Shown here piece after piece: positions 48,794 to 56,522 of a stretch of 64,000 bases of DNA. The stretch comes from Clostridia bacterium. Its GTDB lineage: Bacteria > Bacillota > Clostridia > TANB77 > CAG-508. The notes under the pieces were generated by a model. That model worked only from the letters and a program-made list of their open reading frames with translations. It made no database searches and was not told the DNA's origin. Position 1 is the stretch's first letter; each line of letters opens with the position of its first letter. The position numbers were made by a program, and so were the translations under genes. Location of the stretch: the NCBI GenBank assembly GCA_017437145.1, contig JAFSBT010000003.1:434001-498000 (forward strand), read 5' to 3'.

Positions 48794-48901
48794 ATACTAT
48801 ACCCTCCCTCTTATTTAATTTAGTTCAAAAAGTGTTTACACATTTTTTGACGCAGTTTTCTATATAAGAGCAATTAGAACCCTTATATATTGCTTTTTTA
48901 G

Positions 48902-48964
48902 GAAACATATAGTATAATTTTAAAGGAAATGAATAAGGGGAATTACTTTTATACTATATGTTTC
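48902..48964. repeat. Perfect 16-bp inverted repeat upstream of the DUF6076-like gene
   Basis: GAAACATATAGTATAA and TTATACTATATGTTTC flank a 31-base loop. Further inverted repeats follow at about 48969-49008 (TTAAGAACA/TGTTCTTAA) and 49069-49110 (AAGACACAAAAT/ATTTTGTGTTCTT). Confidence 0.8.
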
Positions 48965-49121
48965 ATTGATTTTAAGAACATTTAAAGTAGGTGTTTTGTT
49001 CTTAACATATCTGTATTATAAATTTCCCTTTTTCCAAAGTCAATTAGTTTGCTTAAATAATGAACAAGACACAAAATCGTATTTTTTTAATTTTGTGTTC
49101 TTAACATTTAAGGAGAAAGAA

Positions 49122-50126
49122 ATGGAAGAATATGCTTATATTCAAACGATTTTTAATTATATAGGTATTGCTGTAGATAAGAAAAATCATAATGAAATTG
49201 TGGTGAATTATCCCGTTTTTTACACGAAAAAAAATAAAGAATATTCCATAAAAGGATATGAAATGAATACAAGACCATTTGGAACATTCTTTGCAGATTT
49301 TATAAATTGTGATTTTACTTTAGAAACCGATTTTAATAACTTTTTTAAGAAATACTCTATATCATTATTAGATTTAGAAAAGTTTAAAAGGATATTTAAA
49401 AATAATGTTTGTTCTGAAGAAACATATAACAGATTTGTAAAAAAACTAATGGAAGATAATTTTAAAAAATTATTAAAGCTTCAGGAACAATTAGACATGA
49501 TATTAGATTATTGTTTAATTAATCCAGCACCAAAAGTAAGTAAGCTCTCACCTATTGAAAGACTATATGTTTTAGAAAGAACAAATGAAACATTTACAAT
49601 ATTTAATTCAAAAAAGATAGAATTTGTAAATATTCATTACTTCTCTAAAGATGCTGGAAATTCTGAAAAAGAAGTAATTGAAAACTTAATAAAGAAGAAA
49701 ACTGATATAGGTTCAATAGATTTACTTATACCACATAGTATTGAATCAATATTATATATGCAATTATGTGATATTCTAAAAGATGATATAAGTTTTAAAA
49801 CTTGCAAAAATTGTGATAGATACTTTGTAGCAGAAAACAAAAGAATTGAATATTGTAATGAACTTGCTCCAGATAGTAATAAAACTTGTAGAGAAATAGG
49901 TAGAAAGAAAAAATATTATGATAATATAAAAAATGATAAAGCATTAGATTTGTATAACAAGGTATATTACAGAAAAGCTCAAATGAGCATAAGAAATCCA
50001 GATTTAAAAAACTACGTTGAAGACTATGAATATTTTAAGACATTTGGTAAAAAGAAATTAGAAAAATATAAATCTGGTAAAATCACATCTGAAGAATTTA
50101 TAAATTGGATTAATAAAAATATTTAA
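49122..50126 (+). CDS. DUF6076-like protein with C-terminal zinc site
   Basis: The protein of 334 residues starts MEEYAYIQTIFNYIGIAVDK at an ATG preceded by AAGGAG; more upstream codons are open but lie in the inverted-repeat leader. The C-terminal part has a likely zinc site, CKNCDRYFVAENKRIEYCN followed by KTCREIG, similar to CGNR-type and DUF6076 proteins found in elements of Clostridia. The function is unknown; DNA or RNA binding is plausible. Confidence 0.65.
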   Translation: MEEYAYIQTIFNYIGIAVDKKNHNEIVVNYPVFYTKKNKEYSIKGYEMNTRPFGTFFADFINCDFTLETDFNNFFKKYSISLLDLEKFKRIFKNNVCSEETYNRFVKKLMEDNFKKLLKLQEQLDMILDYCLINPAPKVSKLSPIERLYVLERTNETFTIFNSKKIEFVNIHYFSKDAGNSEKEVIENLIKKKTDIGSIDLLIPHSIESILYMQLCDILKDDISFKTCKNCDRYFVAENKRIEYCNELAPDSNKTCREIGRKKKYYDNIKNDKALDLYNKVYYRKAQMSIRNPDLKNYVEDYEYFKTFGKKKLEKYKSGKITSEEFINWINKNI

Positions 50127-50128
50127 TA

Positions 50129-50165
50129 AATACTCTTATACTTTTAAGAGTGTTTATTTTTTTAC
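50129..50165 (+). terminator. Terminator behind the DUF6076-like gene
   Basis: TACTCTTA and TAAGAGTG arms followed by TTTATTTTTTT. Confidence 0.75.
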
Positions 50166-50281
50166 TTTTGAAATTTAATCTTTTCTAATCTTTTTTAATC
50201 AAAAAAACTTCTTTTTACTCTATTTTGCTCAGATTAAGACATTTACCAAAAGCTTCTGTATAATGGCTTCAAGGTGATAAT

Positions 50282-50425
50282 ATGAGAAGAAAACTTAAGC
50301 CTTACAAAAGATATAAAGGAAGTGAAAAACAGAAAAAAGAACTTCAATTTTATAATAATTTTGTAGATGATATAGCTAAGCATATTATCACAAATAATCC
50401 CCAAAAAACAAAAAACAAGAAATAA
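50282..50425 (+). CDS. Small basic protein, 47 residues
   Basis: The protein starts MRRKLKPYKRYKGSEKQKKE and ends TNNPQKTKNKK; it is highly basic. AAGGTG lies five bases before the ATG. It is in the same direction as the DUF6076-like gene. Small basic proteins of this sort are common on elements; the function is unknown. Confidence 0.6.
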   Translation: MRRKLKPYKRYKGSEKQKKELQFYNNFVDDIAKHIITNNPQKTKNKK

Positions 50426-50463
50426 TTAAATTTTTAAATAATTAATTTCTTGTTTTATTTTTT
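50408..50463. terminator. Bidirectional terminator
   Basis: AAAACAAGAAAT and ATTTCTTGTTTT arms flanked by A-run and T-run. It overlaps the end of the 47-residue gene and serves the convergent Spo0A-like gene. Confidence 0.75.
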
Positions 50464-51164
50464 TACATCTTATCTATATAATATTTAATCATTGTAGTCA
50501 TTTTCTTTGAACTTGGCTTATCACATTCTCCTAATCTCAAATATCTTCTTACAACATCTTTATTAGCATTTTTCCACATTGCATCAATAGCATTTTTTAT
50601 ATTAGACTTTATTGTGTGTGATCTTAAATTTTTTATATGTCCAACTGCTAGATAAGCATCCTCCATATTTTCATTTTTTGTTGCCAAAGCATAAACTATA
50701 CAATCTTTAAGCAAAAATGTACCTTTAAATTTTGTTTGGAAACCGAGTTTCAAAAGCCTATCTAAAACCATCTCATCAAGGCTCTTTTTACCAATATTTT
50801 CGGCAATGTTTTTTATTTCTAAACCTACATCTTCAATAGATGTTCTTCCTTTGTCTAAAAATTTAACAACATTTTCGTACCTAACAGCTTGTTGTATATA
50901 TTTCTGCTCTCCAGAATATATTACAACTTTTAATTTAGACATATCTACATCATCTTTGATTTCATCTAATATTTGAATACCATTTTTGCCAGGCATTTTC
51001 ATATCAAGAAGTAAGATATTTGGTTCTAATGTCTTTATCTTTCGATAAACTCCAGTCCCCTCATTAATTATTGATACTGCTTGAACATTTTTGTGAATAT
51101 TAATTGCATTTGAGAGACTAACACTTATAGGTACGTTATCTTCAGCAATGAGTACCTTAACCAT
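50463..51164 (-). CDS. Spo0A-like response regulator
   Basis: This 233-residue protein has a receiver domain (VKVLIAEDNVPISVSLSNAI with acidic residues, LLLDMKMPGKNGIQIL with the likely phosphorylated aspartate near residue 54) and a C-terminal domain resembling the DNA-binding part of Spo0A: LLKLGFQTKFKGTFLLKDCI, HTIKSNIKNAIDAMWKNAN and CDKPSSKKMTTMIKYYIDK. In true Spo0A the recognition helix region reads SRVERAIRHAIEVAW; here it has diverged. It is probably an accessory paralogue, not the master regulator. GGAGGT precedes the ATG. Confidence 0.8.
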   Translation of the reverse strand: MVKVLIAEDNVPISVSLSNAINIHKNVQAVSIINEGTGVYRKIKTLEPNILLLDMKMPGKNGIQILDEIKDDVDMSKLKVVIYSGEQKYIQQAVRYENVVKFLDKGRTSIEDVGLEIKNIAENIGKKSLDEMVLDRLLKLGFQTKFKGTFLLKDCIVYALATKNENMEDAYLAVGHIKNLRSHTIKSNIKNAIDAMWKNANKDVVRRYLRLGECDKPSSKKMTTMIKYYIDKM

Positions 51165-51272
51165 CTAGCTACCTCCAACGCATTTTATATATACTTGACA
51201 AGCATTCTATCATAAATTATGTAAATTGTAAATACGTTTTACATAATTTCCCAAATAATTTTTAAATAAATA

Positions 51273-51310
51273 ATTAAGGAAAACCTTAATATATCAAAGT
51301 TTTCCTTAAT
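51273..51310 (-). terminator. Terminator behind the anti-sigma gene
   Basis: ATTAAGGAAAAC and GTTTTCCTTAAT, perfect 12-bp arms, followed by TATTTATTT on the minus strand. Confidence 0.75.
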
Positions 51311-51323
51311 ACTTACACTTAGT

Positions 51324-52268
51324 TTATATCTCATTACCATCAGAATCTCTAGAAACATATTCTATTTTATATCCTGTTAAATCTGGAACAGCAACATCTT
51401 CATCTGTGACAATACCAAATTCATGTTTATATTCTGTTTTTAACAGTATTTCTTCTTTAACAACATCTGTTCCTTCAAAAAATTTTATCGCAACCTCATT
51501 TCCAATTTTTCTTAGAGCTAACCCATTGTTTTTGTCAATCCACACCACATCATTTGAATTTTTATCAAAAATTTTATTCATTACATAGTATTCTCTACCT
51601 ATATGATATGTAGATGTATGTATAGAATATTCAAATGCTATTTTAAGTTTATTTATAAAGTTATAATTTTGACTATCTACAGGTTTTAAATTTTTTTCTT
51701 CATTTCGCATTTTTGCAGATTCATCTTTCTCGATTCTGACTTCTTTGGCATCCTCAAAGATTATAATTCTTTCATCTGTATTTACTGTTGCATACACTGT
51801 CATAAAATTTTCTACTCCTCTTTCAGAGTAAATATCAGTATGAAGTTTATATTTTCCATCTTTATACCATTCTCTTGTTATAGCGACTGAATCATCTGTG
51901 ACCATTTTTGAAACTTCTCTATATATATTGTTTGATTTTGCTGATTCCTTTGCTTTGTTCATAAAATCATTTACTATTATAAATTTTCTTAAATAGAAAG
52001 CAAAAAATATTAAAAATACTATTCCTACAGAAATGAATATTGTTTTTATAGTGTTTCTTCTTCTTATCTTTTTTAAATAGTCTATTTGCTTTTTCTGGTT
52101 ATTATCATGATTTTCAATATCTTTTTGTATCTCATTAAGTTTTGCTTGACATTCTTTACATTCTAATAAATGTTTTTCTACTAACTTTTTTGATTCTGCA
52201 TTTAATACTTCATCTGAATAGCCTAATAATAAATCTTGAACTATTTCACATTCAGTTTTCTTATCCAT
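51324..52268 (-). CDS. Anti-sigma factor with zinc-finger domain and extracytoplasmic sensor part
   Basis: The 314-residue protein begins with the zinc-binding anti-sigma module: CEIVQDLLLGYSDEVLNAES, then the H-x3-C-x2-C motif HLLECKECQ near residue 33. One membrane helix follows near residues 72-92 (IKTIFISVGIVFLIFFAFYL), and then a domain that probably lies outside the cell. It would hold the ECF sigma factor encoded just upstream, overlapping by eight bases. A paralogue of its outer part without the zinc domain is encoded at 57797. GGAGG precedes the ATG. Confidence 0.85.
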   Translation of the reverse strand: MDKKTECEIVQDLLLGYSDEVLNAESKKLVEKHLLECKECQAKLNEIQKDIENHDNNQKKQIDYLKKIRRRNTIKTIFISVGIVFLIFFAFYLRKFIIVNDFMNKAKESAKSNNIYREVSKMVTDDSVAITREWYKDGKYKLHTDIYSERGVENFMTVYATVNTDERIIIFEDAKEVRIEKDESAKMRNEEKNLKPVDSQNYNFINKLKIAFEYSIHTSTYHIGREYYVMNKIFDKNSNDVVWIDKNNGLALRKIGNEVAIKFFEGTDVVKEEILLKTEYKHEFGIVTDEDVAVPDLTGYKIEYVSRDSDGNEI

Positions 52269-52752
52269 TTTTATTTTCCTCCTTCATTTTCTCTTTAGCT
52301 CTGTAAAATTTTACACGAGCCCAATTAGCTGATTTTCCTAGTATCTCTCCAATTTCAATAAAATTTAAGTTTCCAAACATTCGTAGATATATTATTTCTC
52401 TTGAAATATTATCTAACTTTTGAATATCTTTATATAGTTTTAGATTCTCAGCTTTCTTAAACACTATTTCTTCTGTTGTTTCATCTTCTAATAATTCATT
52501 TTCTAATTCTTCAAAAGATATATGTTTTTGCTTATTATCTTTTTTTAATTTCTTATACCATAAATGTTTAGCTATTTGGCAGAGCCATACTGATATTTTG
52601 CAATCTCCCTTAAATTTATTGATTTCCTTTACTGCTATTGCAAATGTTTCTTGTGTTAAATCTTCTGAAACATCTTCATTATGCGTTAAGCAGAATAAAT
52701 ATTTATATACTGTATTGGAGTGTTGTTCATATATTTCTTCAATATTCTGCAT
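52261..52752 (-). CDS. ECF-type RNA polymerase sigma factor
   Basis: This 163-residue sigma-70 family protein has region 2 (SNTVYKYLFCLTHNEDVSEDLTQETF, cited as DVSEDLTQETF) and region 4 (ISREIIYLRMFGNLNFIEIGEILGKSANWARVKFYRAK, cited as FIEIGEILGKSANWARV). The ATG at 52752 follows GGGGG by eight bases. Its overlap with the anti-sigma gene is the usual coupling for such pairs. The signal and target genes are unknown. Confidence 0.9.
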   Translation of the reverse strand: MQNIEEIYEQHSNTVYKYLFCLTHNEDVSEDLTQETFAIAVKEINKFKGDCKISVWLCQIAKHLWYKKLKKDNKQKHISFEELENELLEDETTEEIVFKKAENLKLYKDIQKLDNISREIIYLRMFGNLNFIEIGEILGKSANWARVKFYRAKEKMKEENKNG

Positions 52753-52826
52753 AACTTTAACCCCCTTCACTATATATGAGTCTATGATTTTCATTTTATT
52801 ACAAAATTTTCAAGATTTTTATAAAA

Positions 52827-52854
52827 AATCACCCTATAATTAGTATAAGGTGAT
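52827..52854 (-). terminator. Terminator behind the gene at 52879
   Basis: ATCACCTTATA and TATAGGGTGAT arms followed by TTTTTTAT on the minus strand. Confidence 0.7.
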
Positions 52855-52878
52855 CTATATTATCTTGTTAATTTACTA

Positions 52879-53817
52879 CTATTTTGCCTTTATGTTATCA
52901 ACATAATCTTTTATTTCTTCCTGTACTTTATTATCAAATCCATAGAAACAATAAGTTCTTCCCTCTTCAATATATATAATATCTAATACACTATTTTCTT
53001 CAAATATTATATTAATCTCATAAGTATCACTATAATGTAATCTTAATACAGAATTTTCTGAATAAATTTCCTTTTCAATATCAATTATTTCTAAACCTAC
53101 ATAATAACCTTTTTCGTAAGCTCCTTCTCTAGATGTATAGCCTTCTATAAGTGATGAATTTAATTTTTCTAATATTGTATTAAATTCTTCATCTTCTTTT
53201 GTTAACTTGTATTGTTCTTTTCCTTTAATTTCATAAGTTATTGTCTGTGGTTCTTTGAATACGTCTTCACCTATTTTTGTTATATTAATTGTTTTAGCAA
53301 TTTCTAGTGCTTCAATTGCATCATTTCCTTCAAGACCATAGTTTAAAAAAGCAATATTTCGATTTATTTCATAAAATGATATGTCGCTCCATTCTTCATT
53401 ATCATCATAATATCCAATACATGCACTTTGTTCACTGTTTAACTTAATTTCTTTATCTGTACGACCAGTTCCACATACTCCAAAAGGTCCATTATAATAA
53501 TACAATGTTATATATTTATTAGGTGAATCTTTATATATCTTTAATGCAAATTTATAAAAATTATTATCTTCATTACTTGCTATATCTTCTTCAAATGTCC
53601 ACTCACTTGGTACATCTAATTCTATCAATGTATTGCCAATTGTTTTTGAATAATTATATTCTTGAGCCTTAACTGGTGGAGCATAGCAATATCCCCATGT
53701 ACTAAATATAACAGGTTTATTGTCTTTCATTCTTTTTCTGTCTATTAAGTACATCATACCAATTACTATTACTATTAAAAGTATAACTAATAAAACGATT
53801 AATAATTTCTTTTTCAT
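52879..53817 (-). CDS. Hypothetical membrane-anchored protein
   Basis: This 312-residue protein has an N-terminal hydrophobic segment (LLIVLLVILLIVIVIGMMYLI) followed by a long domain that probably lies outside the cell, rich in tyrosine and acidic residues. No lipobox or catalytic motif is visible. The ATG at 53817 follows AAAGGTG. It lies upstream of the sigma/anti-sigma pair and could be part of the same stress module. Confidence 0.6.
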   Translation of the reverse strand: MKKKLLIVLLVILLIVIVIGMMYLIDRKRMKDNKPVIFSTWGYCYAPPVKAQEYNYSKTIGNTLIELDVPSEWTFEEDIASNEDNNFYKFALKIYKDSPNKYITLYYYNGPFGVCGTGRTDKEIKLNSEQSACIGYYDDNEEWSDISFYEINRNIAFLNYGLEGNDAIEALEIAKTINITKIGEDVFKEPQTITYEIKGKEQYKLTKEDEEFNTILEKLNSSLIEGYTSREGAYEKGYYVGLEIIDIEKEIYSENSVLRLHYSDTYEINIIFEENSVLDIIYIEEGRTYCFYGFDNKVQEEIKDYVDNIKAK

Positions 53818-53951
53818 ACAAATCACCTTTTACCTCTCATTTATAATACAATTATTTAAGCTAAAAAGTTTCAGTTTGCAAATAAATATTATCATAAAAG
53901 CATATACGTATCAATTATCTGTCCAATAAATTGTAATTTGTTGTTTCCTTT

Positions 53952-54512
53952 TTAGATAATACTTAAATGTTCTAATAATATCTTTATACCCATAAATATT
54001 AAAATCAATCCTCCAACGGTTTCAGATTTTCTTTCATATTTATCTCCAAACTTATTTCCTATTTTAACCCCAATTATACAAACTGTAAATGTTATAATTG
54101 CAATTAATATAGAAGCCAATACTATATTTGTTTTTAAAAATGCAAATGTTATTCCAACTGCCAAAGCATCAATACTTGTTGCTATTGCTAAAACTACCAT
54201 TGTTTTAAAATCAACATTGTCATTGCAATTTTCTGATTCATTACTAAATGCTTCTTTTAGCATATTTATACCGATAAAAACTAATAACCCAAAAGCTATC
54301 CAATGATCAACCTTTGTTACTAAACTTTCAAAAGTTGTTCCTAAAAAATATCCTATGACTGGCATTAACCCTTGAAATATTCCAAAATATCCAGCTACTA
54401 TTATTGCTTTTTTACAGCTCATTTTTTTCATTGATAAACCTTTGCATATTGATACAGCAAAAGCATCCATTGCTAGTCCTATTGCAATCAATACTACTTC
54501 TAATATTCCCAT
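53952..54512 (-). CDS. mntP: Manganese efflux pump MntP
   Basis: MntP exports manganese. The 186-residue protein has six hydrophobic segments and the paired acidic motifs [19 protein letters not shown] and [19 protein letters not shown], where conserved aspartates bind metal. The ATG at 54512 follows AGAGGTGG. A yybP-ykoY riboswitch with terminator precedes it, which fits control by manganese. Confidence 0.93.
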   Translation of the reverse strand: MGILEVVLIAIGLAMDAFAVSICKGLSMKKMSCKKAIIVAGYFGIFQGLMPVIGYFLGTTFESLVTKVDHWIAFGLLVFIGINMLKEAFSNESENCNDNVDFKTMVVLAIATSIDALAVGITFAFLKTNIVLASILIAIITFTVCIIGVKIGNKFGDKYERKSETVGGLILIFMGIKILLEHLSII

Positions 54513-54535
54513 TTTTCCACCTCTTTTCCTTTGCA

Positions 54536-54655
54536 AACAAAAAAGACTTTGTCTGCATTTTATTGCAAACAAGTCTCATTATTTAAAACAAAGCCAGATA
54601 TTCAATATCAGTATGTTGACTTTATTACATATTTCTATGCTAACTACTCCCTTAT
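54536..54655 (-). promoter_or_regulatory. yybP-ykoY manganese riboswitch upstream of mntP
   Basis: On the minus strand the leader contains GGGAGTAG, GTCAACATACTG, CTGGCTTTG, and a GAGACTTGTTTGC...GCAGACAAAGTCTTTTTT hairpin that can end transcription. These are the conserved parts of the class that senses Mn2+ and controls mntP genes. Confidence 0.88.
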
Positions 54656-54664
54656 TTATACATT

Positions 54665-54693
54665 ATTATATAGTAATAGTTAAAATTTGACAA
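54665..54693 (-). promoter_or_regulatory. mntP promoter
   Basis: TTGTCA (54688-54693), 17 bases, then TATAAT (54665-54670) on the minus strand, just upstream of the riboswitch. Confidence 0.85.
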
Positions 54694-54797
54694 GTATTTT
54701 ATCAGAATAATTTACTCTTTTATTGCTACTTATATATTGTAATTGCTATAGTAACAAAAACACAACTAAATCATATAATATAAAAGAGGGGCTGATT

Positions 54798-54954
54798 ATG
54801 CAAAATTGTGAATTTGTAACTTTTATTTCTGCTTTAGCATGTGCAATAGCAAAAGATAAAAGTCAAAATGAACTAAATATCTTATCTGCAATTTTCACTC
54901 AACTTCGGAGATACTTTAGCTACACTTTCTGCATTAAATGATAATGATTGCTAA
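54798..54954 (+). CDS. DUF6774-like small protein, needs one +1 frameshift
   Basis: The protein begins MQNCEFVTFISALACAIAKD, a pattern of small Firmicutes proteins that I place with DUF6774. The family ends with FTQLGDTLATL or similar. Here the zero frame diverges after FTQL, but skipping one C at 54906 gives GDTLATLSALNDNDC and a stop: ACT CAA CTT (C) GGA GAT. The joined protein would be 51 residues. AGAGGGG precedes the ATG. The family assignment is from memory; the frame break is visible in the sequence. Confidence 0.75.
54906..54908 (+). other. In-frame CGG, +1 frameshift site 5 (DUF6774-like)
   Basis: The site is ACT CAA CTT C GGA GAT ACT. The zero-frame codon is CGG; skipping the C restores QLGDTLA. 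Confidence 0.8.
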
Positions 54955-55107
54955 ATTTTATCTAAACAAAAAATTACTATCTGTTGTTATAATACCATAA
55001 AAAGAAAAATTACTCTATACTTTCGTATAAAGTAATTCAAAAATTGTAATTTGTTACACACTTATTTTATAAAAATATAATAGAAAAAGCAAGTAATACT
55101 ACCTGCT

Positions 55108-55758
55108 TTATAAATATTTATTATCTTTTTTTATACTAATAATCATATATAGACCTAGTCCTGTAATTATCAAACTAACTCCCATTCCAGTATAACCATT
55201 TAGAGTTGAATCATACCCATCTGCATAAGTATCTAATAAAACTACTTGTGTTAATACTATAGAAGTTAAAGCATTTGCAAAATTAGTTATTTTTATTCCT
55301 TTTATTATTAGCTCTTGATTTCGTTTATATTTTATCATTCCATATATTGCTGTTCCTATTGAAGTAAAAGCTATTAAAGCTACCAAATAAGTTATATATT
55401 CGTGCATATTGGTATTTGTTCCTTTATAGTACATATATGAACTAACAAAAAAGTACATAATACCTAATAATATTAGCATTACACCATTTTGCAAATAACT
55501 CTTATATTCTTCTTTAATTATAATCTGTTTATATTTTATTTTTTTGATTTTGTTATATTTATTTATTGTTAAATATCTACTTATTGCTAATACAAAACTA
55601 AATCCTGCATTTATAAAAAACCAGAATGAAGGTATTGTTAATGAAAATATAAATTTTATTATTCCTACAATAAAGTTGCTAATTGTAGAACATACCAAAA
55701 AGAATATCAGTTGGTCTTTCTTTTCTAATGCTCTAAATTTTTTTATTATTTCTTTCAT
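55108..55758 (-). CDS. Hypothetical membrane protein
   Basis: This 216-residue protein has about six hydrophobic segments, with a short basic cytoplasmic loop (YNKIKKIKYKQIIIKEEYK) after the second. I do not recognise it. It starts at the stop of the gene upstream (TAATG), so the two are coupled, and with the coil protein at 56161 it forms a three-gene unit probably controlled by the divergent TetR-type regulator. Confidence 0.6.
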   Translation of the reverse strand: MKEIIKKFRALEKKDQLIFFLVCSTISNFIVGIIKFIFSLTIPSFWFFINAGFSFVLAISRYLTINKYNKIKKIKYKQIIIKEEYKSYLQNGVMLILLGIMYFFVSSYMYYKGTNTNMHEYITYLVALIAFTSIGTAIYGMIKYKRNQELIIKGIKITNFANALTSIVLTQVVLLDTYADGYDSTLNGYTGMGVSLIITGLGLYMIISIKKDNKYL

Positions 55759-56159
55759 TATTCTTTATTACTTTTTATATAAGCATATACAGGATAATTA
55801 AGAACACATATTACTAATCCAACTACACCTGTTATTAGTCCAACCACCATATCAGCTGTACTTGCATTTCCTACCATAATTTTGCTCATTCCAAATCCCA
55901 TTATTAAAGCACCAACAACTCCTACTGTCCAAGTTAAAACAATTCCCCAATTTATTGGTCTATTTTCTTTTGCTTTCTTTGGATGTGAACTTTTATATAC
56001 TGGTATTATGCATAGCAATATAACAAATCCTATTATTGTTGTAATTACTCCAGCTTTAAACATATTCCACTCTGGTAATAAACACATACACATTCCTATT
56101 GCAAATACTAATCCACCTATTGTTCCTAATATTATTTCTAATAGAGTTTCTTTTTTCAT
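55758..56159 (-). CDS. Hypothetical four-pass membrane protein
   Basis: This 133-residue protein has four hydrophobic segments, two either side of a basic loop (YKSSHPKKAKENRPINW). The ATG at 56159 follows GGAGG by eight bases; a longer start lies inside the ribosome site of the same gene. It is the middle gene of the unit controlled by the TetR-type regulator. The function is unknown. Confidence 0.6.
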   Translation of the reverse strand: MKKETLLEIILGTIGGLVFAIGMCMCLLPEWNMFKAGVITTIIGFVILLCIIPVYKSSHPKKAKENRPINWGIVLTWTVGVVGALIMGFGMSKIMVGNASTADMVVGLITGVVGLVICVLNYPVYAYIKSNKE

Positions 56160-56160
56160 C

Positions 56161-56388
56161 TTATTTTCCTCCATTTACTAATTCTTCATTTTTCTTTGCT
56201 AATTCTTCTTGTTCTTTTTTTATTCTTTCTTTAGCTTCTTCAATAGTTTCGTTATCTTTTCTTAAAAATTTGTCTACAAACTTATCTTCTACTTTTTTGT
56301 ATCCACCTACAACAGTTTCTTCGATTTTCTTATATCCATCTACTGTTCCTTTTTCAATCTTTTTGTATCCTTCTTTTAATTTACCCAT
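56161..56388 (-). CDS. Amphipathic repeat protein, 75 residues
   Basis: The protein consists of repeats of GYKKIE (GYKKIEKGTVDGYKKIEETV then GGYKKVEDKFVDKFL) followed by a charged helix. The repeat of about eleven residues gives an amphipathic helix likely to lie on a membrane surface. AAAGGAG stands before the ATG at 56388. It is the first gene of the membrane cluster opposite the TetR-type regulator. Confidence 0.65.
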   Translation of the reverse strand: MGKLKEGYKKIEKGTVDGYKKIEETVVGGYKKVEDKFVDKFLRKDNETIEEAKERIKKEQEELAKKNEELVNGGK

Positions 56389-56411
56389 TATACTCACTCC
56401 TTTCTTTAAAA

Positions 56412-56423
56412 CAACACTTGTTG
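56412..56423. promoter_or_regulatory. Candidate TetR operator 1
   Basis: CAACACTTGTTG, within a longer near-palindrome AAAACAACACTTGTTGTTTT, between the divergent coil-protein and TetR genes. A TTGTTG-17-TATAAT promoter for the regulator overlaps it. Confidence 0.6.
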
Positions 56424-56478
56424 TTTTCCGTTAAATATAGTATAATATCTTCAATAATAGAAATCAATCATCAATTTT

Positions 56479-56490
56479 CAACATTTGTTG
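56479..56490. promoter_or_regulatory. Candidate TetR operator 2
   Basis: CAACATTTGTTG, one base different from the site at 56412, located 33 bases before the regulator start. Confidence 0.6.
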
Positions 56491-56522
56491 GATTAATGAT
56501 TTAAAGTAAGGAGATTTTATTT

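Larger units (their letters stand above)
43207..50425. mobile_element. Serine-recombinase element inserted in the carboxypeptidase gene (right end uncertain)
   Basis: The left end is set by the abrupt loss of carboxypeptidase sequence near 43207. Two large serine recombinases read toward that end. They are followed by tiny proteins (including a DUF3789-like one), degenerate resolvase-like proteins, an HTH protein and a DUF6076-like protein. Near the left end ATTGCAGGAA occurs twice (around 43221 and 43338), possibly as recombinase-binding repeats. The right end cannot be located: the missing carboxypeptidase half is not seen, so later insertions or rearrangement have followed. Confidence 0.55.

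Noticed and set aside
29813..54908. CGG reassigned to another amino acid or used as a stop
   Set aside because: Reassignment does not change the reading frame, and at all five sites the frame must change by one base to continue the protein.
29813..54908. Sequencing or assembly error at T-GG contexts
   Set aside because: Not rejected outright. It is the main alternative, but many other TGGA and TGGG sites in the window are unaffected, so the error would have to be rare yet always hit the same context. Raw reads would decide.
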